In this document: positions 15,053 to 20,869 of the stretch, piece by piece
How positions within the stretch are numbered: position 1 is the first letter of the stretch
Layout: every line of letters begins with the position of its first letter
Source: a virus
IMG/VR virus record: IMGVR_UViG_3300029319_000307
Span: 3,936-26,526 of that record
Strand: one strand, 5' to 3'
DNA length: 22,591 bases
Translations under genes and position numbers: made by a program
The notes under the pieces: generated by a model
Seen by the model: only the letters and a program-made list of their open reading frames with translations
What the model was told of the DNA's origin: nothing
Databases searched by the model: none

Positions 15053-15131
15053 TTACGAAAAACTCATTCTGAGTTATCATTGTTTTAGGGTTAGTAAAAA
15101 AACGAGATTTCTGTTGGTTATCTCGTTTTTT
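15053..15131 (+). ncRNA. Candidate small RNA or attenuated leader
   Basis: If transcription starts about 6 bases after TATATTTG, the RNA would be roughly 80 bases. It would hold a first hairpin (AACTCA-TTC-TGAGTT, 15061-15075), a single-stranded U/G-rich linker (TATCATTGTTTTAGGGTTAGT, partly) and a strong terminator (15097-15131). No credible ORF fills the region. The next gene starts 34 bases after the terminator with no other promoter visible, so this could equally be a leader controlling the phosphoesterase by read-through. Confidence 0.4.
15097..15131 (+). terminator. Strong rho-independent terminator
   Basis: AAAAAACGAGAT (15097-15108) and ATCTCGTTTTTT (15120-15131) form a perfect 12 bp stem with an 11-base loop. 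The 3' arm supplies the U-tract and A-tract on the other side. The structure is nearly symmetric, so it could also stop transcription from the right, but no - strand gene is visible. It separates the late and early modules. Confidence 0.88.
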
Positions 15132-15164
15132 ATTTTATATTGCACCAACCAATAAAACAGTTTA

Positions 15165-15926
15165 ATGAAAAAGATATATGGTAAAAGACTTAGACTTACC
15201 CCAGAAGAAGTACAAATGGTTGAGAACCATAGGCTTACAAAAAATGTAGGCATCATAGGTGACACGCATGAACCTTTCTGTCACCCAAAATACAGAGATT
15301 TTTGTTACGAAGTGTTTAATAGATTTGGAGTTTCTGAGATAGTTCATATAGGTGATGAAGTAGATAATTCGGCTTTGTCATACCATGAGAAGATGGCTGA
15401 AATGCCTAATGCAGAAACAGAAGCAGAAAGAGCACAAGCAGCTATGGAAAAGTGGTATGCAACCTTTAATAACGTAAAGGTATGTGTGGGCAATCATTCG
15501 GCTTTACCTTTTCGTCAGGCTACTACAGCAGGTATTCCTAAAAGATTTATGAAGTCTTATGAAGAAATATGGAACGCACCAAAAGGCTGGCAGTGGAAGT
15601 TACAATGGGAAATAGACAATGTTTTATACGAACATGGTACAGGAAGTAGTGGAGCAAGAGCAGCAGTTAATAGAGCAACAGCAAACAGACAATCTACTGT
15701 TATAGGGCACTGTCACAGCTTTGGTGGTGTAAACTACATGGCATCTCGTAATGATCTTATTTTTGGTTTAAACGTAGGTTGTGGAATATCTGTATCAGCA
15801 CTAGCTTTTCATTATGGTAAAAACTTTCCCAAGAAGCCTACACTTGGCTGTGGTGTTGTTTTAGACGAAGGAAAAACAGGACTTTTTATCCCAATGGACT
15901 TAGGAAGTAAGATAGTTCATATCTAA
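15165..15926 (+). CDS. Calcineurin-like metallophosphoesterase
   Basis: 253 residues. The full metallophosphoesterase signature is present: GDTH (32-35), GDEVDN (63-68), GNHS (109-112), a His in EHGTG (156-160) and GHCH (181-184), ligands of a two-metal site. Phage members of this fold hydrolyse phosphoesters in nucleotides, DNA or phosphoproteins; the substrate here cannot be read from sequence. Residues 70-100 (MAEMPNAETEAERAQAAMEKW) form a helical insertion probably capping the active site. It lies alone between the late terminator and the early promoter at 15953. Start ATG 15165 is the first in frame and precedes a basic N-terminus typical of phage members. Confidence 0.85.
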   Translation: MKKIYGKRLRLTPEEVQMVENHRLTKNVGIIGDTHEPFCHPKYRDFCYEVFNRFGVSEIVHIGDEVDNSALSYHEKMAEMPNAETEAERAQAAMEKWYATFNNVKVCVGNHSALPFRQATTAGIPKRFMKSYEEIWNAPKGWQWKLQWEIDNVLYEHGTGSSGARAAVNRATANRQSTVIGHCHSFGGVNYMASRNDLIFGLNVGCGISVSALAFHYGKNFPKKPTLGCGVVLDEGKTGLFIPMDLGSKIVHI

Positions 15927-15952
15927 TTTTTTTAAAAAAAATACAAAAAAGT

Positions 15953-15982
15953 TTGTCAATATAATTTTTTATTATACATTTG
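15953..15982 (+). promoter_or_regulatory. Early promoter, Bacteroidota type
   Basis: TTG (15953-15955), 19 bases, TACATTTG (15975-15982) matches the Bacteroidota housekeeping promoter consensus at both boxes with the ideal spacer. The predicted start lies near 15988, giving a leader of about 20 bases before the ATG at 16010. It probably drives the early/replication operon. Confidence 0.82.
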
Positions 15983-16009
15983 CAGTATTAACCCACTAAA
16001 TAATGTATT

Positions 16010-16252
16010 ATGTTAAAAGAATTATTAAAGAAAAATTACAAATTAAATAGTAATGAAACTTATGTTTACTTATCTAATGTTAACAAAGTATTAGATGAAG
16101 TAAAAGATAATATCAAAGCATTACAGCTAGAAGCTCATAATAGTGAAAACTATGAAGCATCTGAAGCTTACAAAAATGCTTGGTATGAATTAGCTTTTGT
16201 AGGAAATAGAATATTAGATATTCAAATACAAAACTTAATAGATAAAAAATAA
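16010..16252 (+). CDS. Small helical early protein
   Basis: 80 residues, not recognised. It is first in the operon behind the promoter at 15953. Composition is helical and charged: a Lys-rich N-terminus (MLKELLKKNYKLN), then VYLSNVNKVLDEVKDNIKAL and AYKNAWYELAFVGNRILDIQ, likely two or three helices. It is predicted near neutral. Position makes it an early-expressed protein, perhaps a host-takeover factor, but nothing in the sequence says so. Confidence 0.72.
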   Translation: MLKELLKKNYKLNSNETYVYLSNVNKVLDEVKDNIKALQLEAHNSENYEASEAYKNAWYELAFVGNRILDIQIQNLIDKK

Positions 16253-16271
16253 TAACCCTAAAAATTATATT

Positions 16272-16664
16272 ATGTCAGAAATTAAAAAAGAAACAAGAAA
16301 AGAAGCATTAAGAAGGTTGTTTGAAACAAATGGCTTAGTGCAAGAAGATGTTTACAAAGACAAAAGAGGATTTGTAATTATTACTAGAACAGGTATAGAT
16401 AAGATAGTAAGTAACAGAGGTATTGATTTATCTTACGAACCTATAGTCATGGAAAAGGATTGGGTAGTATTACGTTGTATTGCTAAGATGTCCGAAACTA
16501 AGGTAGAAAGTTTTGGTGAGTGCTCACAAGAAAACACTATGGGTCTAGCTGGTAAATATCCTGTAGCTATGGCAGAAAAGCGTGCAAAGTCACGAGCAGT
16601 ATTAATGATGACAGGATTTTACGAACAAGGAATCTATGGTCAGGATGAAATGATGGATAGTTAA
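16272..16664 (+). CDS. Phage replication/recombination-region protein
   Basis: 130 residues. Notable parts: GLVQEDVYKDKRGFVIITRTGIDKI near the N-terminus, a mixed strand region with WVVLRCIAKM and SFGECSQENT, and a conserved-looking KYPVAMAEKRAKSRAVLMM helix followed by GFYEQGIYGQDE. Helices of the 'YPxAMAEKRAKxRAVL' kind close the core of single-strand annealing proteins (Erf/Rad52-like) and related phage proteins. Alongside an SSB-like gene this suggests DNA annealing or repair, at low confidence; the protein is shorter than usual annealing proteins. It overlaps the next gene by one base. Confidence 0.6.
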   Translation: MSEIKKETRKEALRRLFETNGLVQEDVYKDKRGFVIITRTGIDKIVSNRGIDLSYEPIVMEKDWVVLRCIAKMSETKVESFGECSQENTMGLAGKYPVAMAEKRAKSRAVLMMTGFYEQGIYGQDEMMDS

Positions 16665-16888
16665 TGGATTGGATAGATGATTTATTAGATGACAGATGTA
16701 ACTTGTATCAGATCTCTACAATAGAAAATTTGATGAAAACATCATCTGTCGCTAATGAATATATTAATATTGACTTTGAACAGCTTACAATTATGGAAGC
16801 AGAGCAAATAATATTACATCTGTACGATAATAATAATCCAACAGATCCTAAAGAACAATTTAAAAAAATGTTTAGAGATGGCAATTAA
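16664..16888 (+). CDS. Small acidic protein
   Basis: 74 residues, acidic (MDWIDDLLDD start), with YQISTIENLMKTS and TIMEAEQIILHLYDNNNP segments and a basic end (EQFKKMFRDGN). The combination of 'IxTIExLxxTS' and 'xxAExIIxxLxDN' occurs in small proteins of Bacteroidota phage replication regions; I know of no function. It may be a partner of the annealing-like protein encoded just before, with which it overlaps by one base; it overlaps the following gene by 11 bases. Confidence 0.65.
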   Translation: MDWIDDLLDDRCNLYQISTIENLMKTSSVANEYINIDFEQLTIMEAEQIILHLYDNNNPTDPKEQFKKMFRDGN

Positions 16889-17078
16889 AAAACACGCAAT
16901 GACAAAAGAGGGTGCTATACTGTGCATAACTAGAAACCAAGTTAAACAACTTGATGGGAAACACTTAACAGGTATAAGACAATCTTTTATAGATGCCTAT
17001 AAACACTTAGAGAACAGCAAGATAAAGGAGCTGTATAAAAAAACCTTTGATGTCGAATTAGTTATAATAGAAAAATGA
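16878..17078 (+). CDS. Small basic protein
   Basis: 66 residues, not recognised. It reads MAIKKHAMTKEGAILCITRNQ, then KHLTGIRQSFIDAYKHLENS and a final strand DVELVIIEK. A strand-helix-helix-strand order is plausible. Basic N-terminus. It overlaps both neighbours (11 bases before, 4 bases ATGA after), so it is embedded in the early operon and probably translated by coupling. Confidence 0.62.
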   Translation: MAIKKHAMTKEGAILCITRNQVKQLDGKHLTGIRQSFIDAYKHLENSKIKELYKKTFDVELVIIEK

Positions 17079-17284
17079 AAAAAGCAAGAAGTGAATTTGA
17101 AGTATTTATAAGAACACAAGGTATTTCTAAAAGAAAGTTTGGTCAAATTACAGGCAATAAAGGTTCTACAATAGAAAAATACTTAGCAAACCCTTCATTA
17201 CTTAGAGTAAAACATTTAAGATGTTTAGTAGAGAGTGATGAATGTGATAAATCAATGATAGAAATAATTAAATTAATTAAATAA
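17075..17284 (+). CDS. XRE/Cro-like HTH protein
   Basis: 69 residues. EVFIRTQGISKRKFGQITGN (about 9-28) and KGSTIEKYLANPSLLRVKHL (29-48) give the four-helix pattern of a Cro/CI-type domain: 'S-x-R-x-F-G-x-x-x-G' for helix 2 and 'S-T-I-x-x-Y-L-x-x-P' for helix 3 and the loop. It likely binds DNA as a small repressor or early-to-late switch. It is not divergent with a CI partner, and no integrase is seen, so lysogeny control is not implied. ATGA overlap with the preceding gene. Confidence 0.7.
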   Translation: MKKARSEFEVFIRTQGISKRKFGQITGNKGSTIEKYLANPSLLRVKHLRCLVESDECDKSMIEIIKLIK

Positions 17285-17285
17285 A

Positions 17286-17585
17286 ATGGAAATAAAAGGA
17301 ACACTAGAAGCAAAATATGACACTAAAGAATTTAAAAGTGGCTTTAGAAAAAGGGAGTTTGTAATTAATACAGGTGGCGATTATCCACAAACAATTAAAT
17401 TAGAAGCTCATAAAGACAATATATCTAAGATAGATAGTATTAGTGTAGGTCAGGATATTATATGTCAAATAAACATAACAGGAAGGCTTTATGAAGGCAA
17501 CTATTACAATAATATAGTAGCTTGGAAAATAGACACAACTACACAAACCGAAACTAAAAACAATGAACCAGATTTACCCTTTTAA
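17286..17585 (+). CDS. Single-stranded DNA-binding protein, DUF3127-like OB fold
   Basis: 99 residues. The order G-T-L-E-A-K-Y, F-K-S-G-F-R-K-R-E-F-V-I, YPQTIKLEAH, ISVGQDIICQINITGRLYEG and YYNNIVAWKI matches the five-strand OB fold of the DUF3127/SSB-like family. The C-terminus NNEPDLPF copies the acidic '-DDDIPF' tail that bacterial SSB uses to recruit partners. It should coat ssDNA during phage replication and bring in replication proteins. Neighbours are the HTH protein and the DnaA-domain-IV-like protein. Length is short compared with host SSB, normal for phage versions. ATG 17286 follows TAAA. Confidence 0.78.
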   Translation: MEIKGTLEAKYDTKEFKSGFRKREFVINTGGDYPQTIKLEAHKDNISKIDSISVGQDIICQINITGRLYEGNYYNNIVAWKIDTTTQTETKNNEPDLPF

Positions 17586-17587
17586 TT

Positions 17588-18064
17588 ATGAAACAATATA
17601 ACAAAGAAAAGAAGTTTGTAGGACAAAAAGAGATCAGTAGATTAAAAACTATTGTTTGTGCACAGCTTGGATTAAACAATACTGCAATTAATAGCAGAGT
17701 AAAAAATTCTGATAATGTAAATGCTAGACTTATATTTAGCAACATACTAATGTTTGAATTAGAAATACCTGTTGGTAAGATGTCAGAATTTGTCAATAAG
17801 GATAGAAGTAATTTTTATCACTACATAAAATTACACAATCAAGCATTAGAAATGCCAAAGTTTTACCAAGAGTATTTAAGAGATTATGAAATTTGCAAGG
17901 ATGAGTTTTTAAACAAAACACATACAAAAGTTAAAAAGTGGCAAATAATGATTGAAAAATTATCATACAATTACAAAAAGCTAGATGATAAGCTAAATAA
18001 TATTCAAAGACAGATCAACAATTTTGTAGAAGAAGAACAATTAAATAATCAAGACAATGGCTAA
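17588..18064 (+). CDS. DnaA domain IV-like DNA-binding protein
   Basis: 158 residues. Residues about 46-87 (ARLIFSNILMFELEIPVGKM, then SEFVNKDRSNFYHYIKLHNQ) resemble the DNA-binding domain IV of DnaA: 'A-R-x-I-x-x-x-L ... I-x-x-x-F-x-x-D-R-S-x-x-x-H-x'. The usual DHST signature reads DRSN here. There is no AAA+ domain. The N-terminus is basic; residues about 98-150 are charged coiled coil (KLDDKLNNIQRQINNFVEEE). It probably binds specific sites at the phage origin. It sits between the ssDNA-binding and replisome organizer-like genes. Overlaps the next gene by 8 bases. Confidence 0.65.
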   Translation: MKQYNKEKKFVGQKEISRLKTIVCAQLGLNNTAINSRVKNSDNVNARLIFSNILMFELEIPVGKMSEFVNKDRSNFYHYIKLHNQALEMPKFYQEYLRDYEICKDEFLNKTHTKVKKWQIMIEKLSYNYKKLDDKLNNIQRQINNFVEEEQLNNQDNG

Positions 18065-18686
18065 AAGAATGACTGATACAGATAAATGGAAGAAAAGATT
18101 TATTCGTGAACTAAAACCTAAACACAAATTGCTGTGGCTATATATATTAGATGATTGTAACCATGCTGGTATATGGGAGATTGATTTAGATGTAGCATCT
18201 ATAAGGGTAGGTGAAGCAGTTGGATATAAAGACTTAGATGTTTTTGGTAATAAGATAATTATGTTTGACAATAATGAAAAATGTTTTATACCTGATTTTA
18301 TAGAGTTTCAATATGGCGAATTAAATCCAAACTCTAATGTTCATAAGTCAGTCATTTCATTATTAAGCAGATACAATCTTGAAGGGTACATGAAGGGTAC
18401 ACAAACCCCTCCTGAACCCATTATTGAAAAAACTATAAAAAGATTTAAAAAACCAACAGTAGAGGATGTTTCTTTGTATTGTCAAAGCAGAAATAACTTT
18501 GTAGATGCAGAAAAGTTTTTTGATTTTTATTCTTCTAATGGTTGGAAGGTAGGTAAAAATGCTATGAAAGATTGGAAGGCTGCTGTTAGAACTTGGGAGA
18601 AGAACTCAACAACAGAGCAAACTAAAAGTAAAGTAGAACAATCTCTTGATACTTGGCAAGAGGCAAGACGTATGATAAATGGATAA
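18057..18686 (+). CDS. Replisome organizer / replication initiation-like protein
   Basis: 209 residues. The N-terminal KWKKRFIRELKPKHKLLWLY, then DDCNHAGIWEIDLDVASIRV (about 10-50) is the winged-helix type start common in phage replication initiators. A middle region with IPDFIEFQYGELNPNSNVHKS follows, then Pro-rich linker. The C-terminal FKKPTVEDVSLYCQSRNNF and FFDFYSSNGWKVGKNAMKDW (about 136-180) match the domain often found at the end of phage replication proteins (DnaD-like or O-like). Expected to bind the origin and help load helicase. A second ATG is 12 bases downstream. Overlaps both neighbours by 8 bases. Confidence 0.75.
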   Translation: MAKRMTDTDKWKKRFIRELKPKHKLLWLYILDDCNHAGIWEIDLDVASIRVGEAVGYKDLDVFGNKIIMFDNNEKCFIPDFIEFQYGELNPNSNVHKSVISLLSRYNLEGYMKGTQTPPEPIIEKTIKRFKKPTVEDVSLYCQSRNNFVDAEKFFDFYSSNGWKVGKNAMKDWKAAVRTWEKNSTTEQTKSKVEQSLDTWQEARRMING

Positions 18687-19074
18687 AAGCAATCAAGTAT
18701 GGTATAGGTTTAAAAATAACCTTGAACAGTTTAATATTGACTGTGTTGATCTTTTAAGTAAGTGTTATATGATGTTAGGTCAAAGACCAGACACATCACA
18801 AATAGTAATGATGTCTAAATTTTTAATAGAAGATTTATCTAGGAATCATGGCTCTATGACTTTGGATGAGGTAGCTTTTGCTTTTGAGCAAGGTATTAAA
18901 CACTCAGAGCATGGGGGCTTCATTAATGTAAGAACTATGAGTCAATTTATTAAAGAGTATAAAAAAAATGCACAAGCTAAAAGACAGCAACAATTATTAA
19001 CAGATTATGAAAAAGAACAACAAAACCTTAAATTTATAGGTCAAAGTATAAACAAAGCAAAAAGATTAAAATGA
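18679..19074 (+). CDS. Possible helicase-loader-like protein
   Basis: 131 residues, helical. It contains NLEQFNIDCVDLLSKCYMML, SQIVMMSKFLIEDLSRNHGSM, VAFAFEQGIKHSEHGGFINV and MSQFIKEYKKNAQAKRQQQL, then a charged coiled-coil tail. The order 'long helices, A-F-x-x-G, F-x-N-V-R-T, x-x-I-x-E-Y' is seen in small phage proteins next to replication initiators, some proposed to load DnaB. There is no Walker motif. Position is the main support for the role. The final ATGA overlaps the next small gene. Confidence 0.58.
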   Translation: MDKSNQVWYRFKNNLEQFNIDCVDLLSKCYMMLGQRPDTSQIVMMSKFLIEDLSRNHGSMTLDEVAFAFEQGIKHSEHGGFINVRTMSQFIKEYKKNAQAKRQQQLLTDYEKEQQNLKFIGQSINKAKRLK

Positions 19075-19217
19075 ATTTATTTATATTAACATTGTCAATA
19101 CTATCTTTATTATATGTTAGCATTTGGTTAGTTTATTCTGATAGGGTATATAAAAAAAAGAAGAAAGAATTTGAAGATAGATTAAAAAAATTTGACAATA
19201 AAGATACTGAAAATTGA
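19071..19217 (+). CDS. 48-residue single-TM protein
   Basis: ATG 19071 overlaps the preceding stop (ATGA). The product has an N-terminal membrane segment (NLFILTLSILSLLYVSIWLV, residues 2-21) and a highly charged tail (YKKKKKEFEDRLKKF...). The arrangement suggests an inner-membrane peptide with a cytoplasmic basic coiled coil. Its TGA stop overlaps the TTG start of the nuclease gene, so coupling to both neighbours supports it being real. Function unknown; membrane tethering of replication proteins or host control are possible. Confidence 0.65.
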   Translation: MNLFILTLSILSLLYVSIWLVYSDRVYKKKKKEFEDRLKKFDNKDTEN

Positions 19218-19573
19218 AAGAATTAAGTGAAGAAAAAATACAAATAGCTATTGTAAATTATTTAAAGTTGCAATATCCTAAGTTGTTATTTACTGCAACA
19301 ATGGGTGGTCAATATCAAAAACATCACTCACAAAGGCGAAGGGCAAAGCAAACAGGCTATTTAAGGGGGGTAAGTGATTTACTTATATTTGAGCCAAGAG
19401 GTATATACTCAGGATTATTTATAGAATTGAAAAGAAACAAAAAATGCTACCCAACTAAAGAACAAAAAGAATTTATATTAAAAGCAAAAAGCAGGGGGTA
19501 CTACGCTGTATGTGCCAAAGGTTTTGATCAATGTAAAGAAATTATAGATAATTATTTAAATGATAAATTATGA
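19214..19573 (+). CDS. VRR-NUC nuclease (TTG start)
   Basis: 119 residues. The PD-(D/E)xK core is GVSDLLIFEPRG (Asp55) and GLFIELKRNKK (Glu71, Lys73), followed by PTKEQKEFILKAKSRGYYAV and CKEIIDNYL, the signature of the VRR-NUC family. N-terminal EEKIQIAIVNYLKLQYP is the family's first helix. Phage VRR-NUC proteins act on DNA junctions or ends in replication, recombination or packaging. The start must be TTG 19214 (TTGA with the previous stop), because the next ATG is beyond the conserved first helix. This is one of the few non-ATG starts in the window. Contains G6 and G5 tracts. Confidence 0.85.
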   Translation: MKELSEEKIQIAIVNYLKLQYPKLLFTATMGGQYQKHHSQRRRAKQTGYLRGVSDLLIFEPRGIYSGLFIELKRNKKCYPTKEQKEFILKAKSRGYYAVCAKGFDQCKEIIDNYLNDKL

Positions 19574-19881
19574 CTGAACATAGTAAATATTATTACGATT
19601 ATAAAAGAAACACTACTGACGAGGGGGGAGAGGTCTGTGAAAATGCTAACAAAGATAATCTTAACATTCCACATTATTATATAGGAAAGAATGGTTATAT
19701 GGCAAAAGATGTTATAGCAAATTTTGATTTATCTTACAATGTTGGGACTGCCACGAGCTACCTAATTCGTTGTGGAAAGAAAAAAGAAAAAGGAATGTCA
19801 GATGTTGATAAGCATATAGAAGATATTGAGAAAGCAATAAACCATTTAAGATTTGAAATAGAAAAACTAAAACAAAAATAA
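19570..19881 (+). CDS. DUF3310 protein
   Basis: 103 residues. PHYYIGKNGYMAKDVIANFD (about 34-53), TATSYLIRCGKKKEKGMSDV (60-79) and HIEDIEKAINHLRFEIEKL (82-100) match DUF3310, a small phage family sometimes called SaV-like or annotated as a nucleotide kinase. Catalytic activity is unproven for the family and no P-loop is present. The first 30 residues are polar and variable. Probably a replication accessory. ATGA overlap with the nuclease gene before it and one-base overlap after. Confidence 0.78.
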   Translation: MTEHSKYYYDYKRNTTDEGGEVCENANKDNLNIPHYYIGKNGYMAKDVIANFDLSYNVGTATSYLIRCGKKKEKGMSDVDKHIEDIEKAINHLRFEIEKLKQK

Positions 19882-20093
19882 TGAAACCAGAAATTACAGA
19901 CAAACACATTAAAGTTCAAGCTTTACAACACTTGTTAATACATTACGAGAATAAGCATAAGAAATATAAAGGGGGGGGTAGAGAGGATGTATTAGAGATT
20001 ATAGAACTATATATAGCAAAGATCAGAAGAACTATAATTAGTGTTTTAGAAGAAGATAATAAAAAAGTAAATAAACCAATAGAATTTTATTAA
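19881..20093 (+). CDS. Small helical protein containing a G8 tract
   Basis: 70 residues, not recognised. Helical: ITDKHIKVQALQHLLIHYEN, then a KYKGGGRED loop, then DVLEIIELYIAKIRRTIISV. The loop is coded by an uninterrupted run of eight G (19971-19978) giving three GGG/GGT Gly codons, unlike the GGT/GGA used elsewhere. A slip in this run would truncate the protein. Predicted basic. The next gene starts directly after the stop. Confidence 0.6.
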   Translation: MKPEITDKHIKVQALQHLLIHYENKHKKYKGGGREDVLEIIELYIAKIRRTIISVLEEDNKKVNKPIEFY

Positions 20094-20291
20094 ATGAGCA
20101 TAAATCCATTTGAAAGAAAAGATAGCAGAGGAGGGGGGTACGCTAAAAGAAAGTTTACCTTACAAGAAGCTATAGAAATTAGAGAAGAATATAATCAGGG
20201 GGGGGTGTCCCAGAATCAACTTGCTAGAAAATATAATGTTTCTCAGCCTATTATTAATATGTTGTTGAGAAAGAAAACTTATACAAAATAA
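20094..20291 (+). CDS. HTH protein, resolvase/homing-nuclease-module type
   Basis: 65 residues. After a basic, Gly-rich N-terminus (INPFERKDSRGGGYAKRKF) comes a helix-turn-helix: LQEAIEIREEYNQGG, SQNQLARKYNVSQPIINML, then a basic RKKTY end. 'Q-x-x-L-A-x-K-Y-x-V-S-x-x-x-I-x-x-x-L' is the pattern of the C-terminal HTH of resolvases and of nuclease-associated modules. Stand-alone phage versions act as transcription regulators. It is the last gene of the operon and lies directly before the promoter at 20294, which it might control. Contains G6 and G8 tracts. Confidence 0.68.
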   Translation: MSINPFERKDSRGGGYAKRKFTLQEAIEIREEYNQGGVSQNQLARKYNVSQPIINMLLRKKTYTK

Positions 20292-20293
20292 TT

Positions 20294-20323
20294 TTGTACT
20301 TTATAAAATAATTTGTATGTTTG
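20294..20323 (+). promoter_or_regulatory. Promoter, Bacteroidota type, with G-rich leader
   Basis: TTG (20294-20296), 19 bases, TATGTTTG (20316-20323): both boxes and spacer fit the consensus. The start would be near 20329, giving a leader of about 85 bases that contains GGG, GGGG and G8 tracts (20333-20365) before the ATG at 20415. TTGTG (20321-20325) and CACAA (20374-20378) could pair around it. Confidence 0.8.
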
Positions 20324-20414
20324 TGGTGTGTGTGGGTAGTGATAGAGGGGCAAGGTAGGGGGGGGTGCTCTTACACAACTTTAAAAAAAGTAACCCTAAA
20401 ATTAAAAAATAATT

Positions 20415-20744
20415 ATGAGAGCAGGTTCAGACATAGGATATTGCGACAGCAATTACAAAAATAACAATACAGTTCCAAACTTACCAAGTGAAGAAGATGT
20501 AACAAATCATTTAGAGTCTATGGGCTTTGAAGTAAATGATATAAGATTAGGAGATAACGATCTAGATATTTACATTACTTACAATGGATTATCTTATGAC
20601 TTTGTAGATTTTGATTGGGATTGTTATGAATCATTTGATAAAGATAATTATTTAAAAGAATATGATGAGGTTTACAGTATGTGCTGTGGAGCTTCAGTAG
20701 ATACAGATGTAAGGCGTTGTGACAGTTGTCAAGAAGCTTTATAA
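20415..20744 (+). CDS. Acidic protein with C-terminal zinc-ribbon-like motif
   Basis: 109 residues, very acidic (DNDLDIYITYNGLSYDFVDF and DWDCYESFDKDNYLKEYDEV, about 50-90). The C-terminus YSMCCGASVDTDVRRCDSCQ has CC and CxxC pairs, the 'CCGAx...D...RRCxxC' mini zinc-ribbon seen at the end of several phage proteins. It stands alone between its own promoter and terminator, so it is a one-gene unit. Strong negative charge could indicate DNA mimicry, but acidic phage proteins are common and this is inference. ATG 20415 follows AAATAATT. Confidence 0.68.
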   Translation: MRAGSDIGYCDSNYKNNNTVPNLPSEEDVTNHLESMGFEVNDIRLGDNDLDIYITYNGLSYDFVDFDWDCYESFDKDNYLKEYDEVYSMCCGASVDTDVRRCDSCQEAL

Positions 20745-20765
20745 ATTTGTGTATTCATTTGTTTG

Positions 20766-20802
20766 AAAAGTGGGAGTGGTTGAAACTGCTCCCCTTTTTT
20801 TT
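20766..20802 (+). terminator. Terminator after the acidic gene
   Basis: AAAAGTGGGAG (20766-20776) pairs with CTCCCCTTTT (20789-20798) with one bulged T, and T8 follows the C-run (20795-20802). The loop contains the first TGAAACTGC repeat. Confidence 0.78.
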
Positions 20803-20858
20803 ACTGAAACTGCCAACAAAATCCCAGCAAAACTTCTGTGAAACTGCTGTGAAACTGC
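20781..20858 (+). repeat. Iteron-like TGAAACTGC repeats
   Basis: Four exact copies of TGAAACTGC at 20781, 20805, 20839 and 20850. The last two are 11 bases apart, one helical turn, and sit between inverted CCCAGCA (20823-20829) and TGCTGGG (20856-20862), the latter overlapping the last copy. This looks like a protein-binding cluster and lies beside very AT-rich DNA. Confidence 0.7.
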
Positions 20859-20869
20859 TGGGTCTGCTG

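Larger units (their letters stand above)
19365..20365 (+). repeat. Cluster of poly-G tracts on one strand
   Basis: G6 at 19365-19370, G5 at 19494-19498, G6 at 19623-19628, G8 at 19971-19978, G6 at 20133-20138, G8 at 20198-20205 and G8 at 20358-20365. All are on the + strand, within 1 kb, in coding and non-coding sequence. By eye I find no run of six or more G elsewhere in the window and no matching C runs here. Where coding, they use rare GGG and AGG codons. Confidence 0.75.

Noticed and set aside
14898-15155. 85-codon + strand frame after the holin
   Set aside because: Overlaps the holin end in another frame and runs through both hairpins of the non-coding gap; no protein-like pattern.
15005-15164. 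Attachment site or tRNA in the non-coding gap
   Set aside because: No cloverleaf, no integrase in the window and no duplicated core; promoter, hairpin and terminator explain the structure better.
15927-15941. T7A8 palindrome after the phosphoesterase gene
   Set aside because: No loop and no G/C pairs, so not a credible terminator; more likely part of the AT-rich upstream region of the promoter at 15953.
17381-17389. TTATCCACA, a perfect DnaA box, in the ssDNA-binding gene; another (TTATTCACA) at 14331
   Set aside because: One or two matches are expected by chance in an AT-rich window this long, and both lie singly inside coding sequence.
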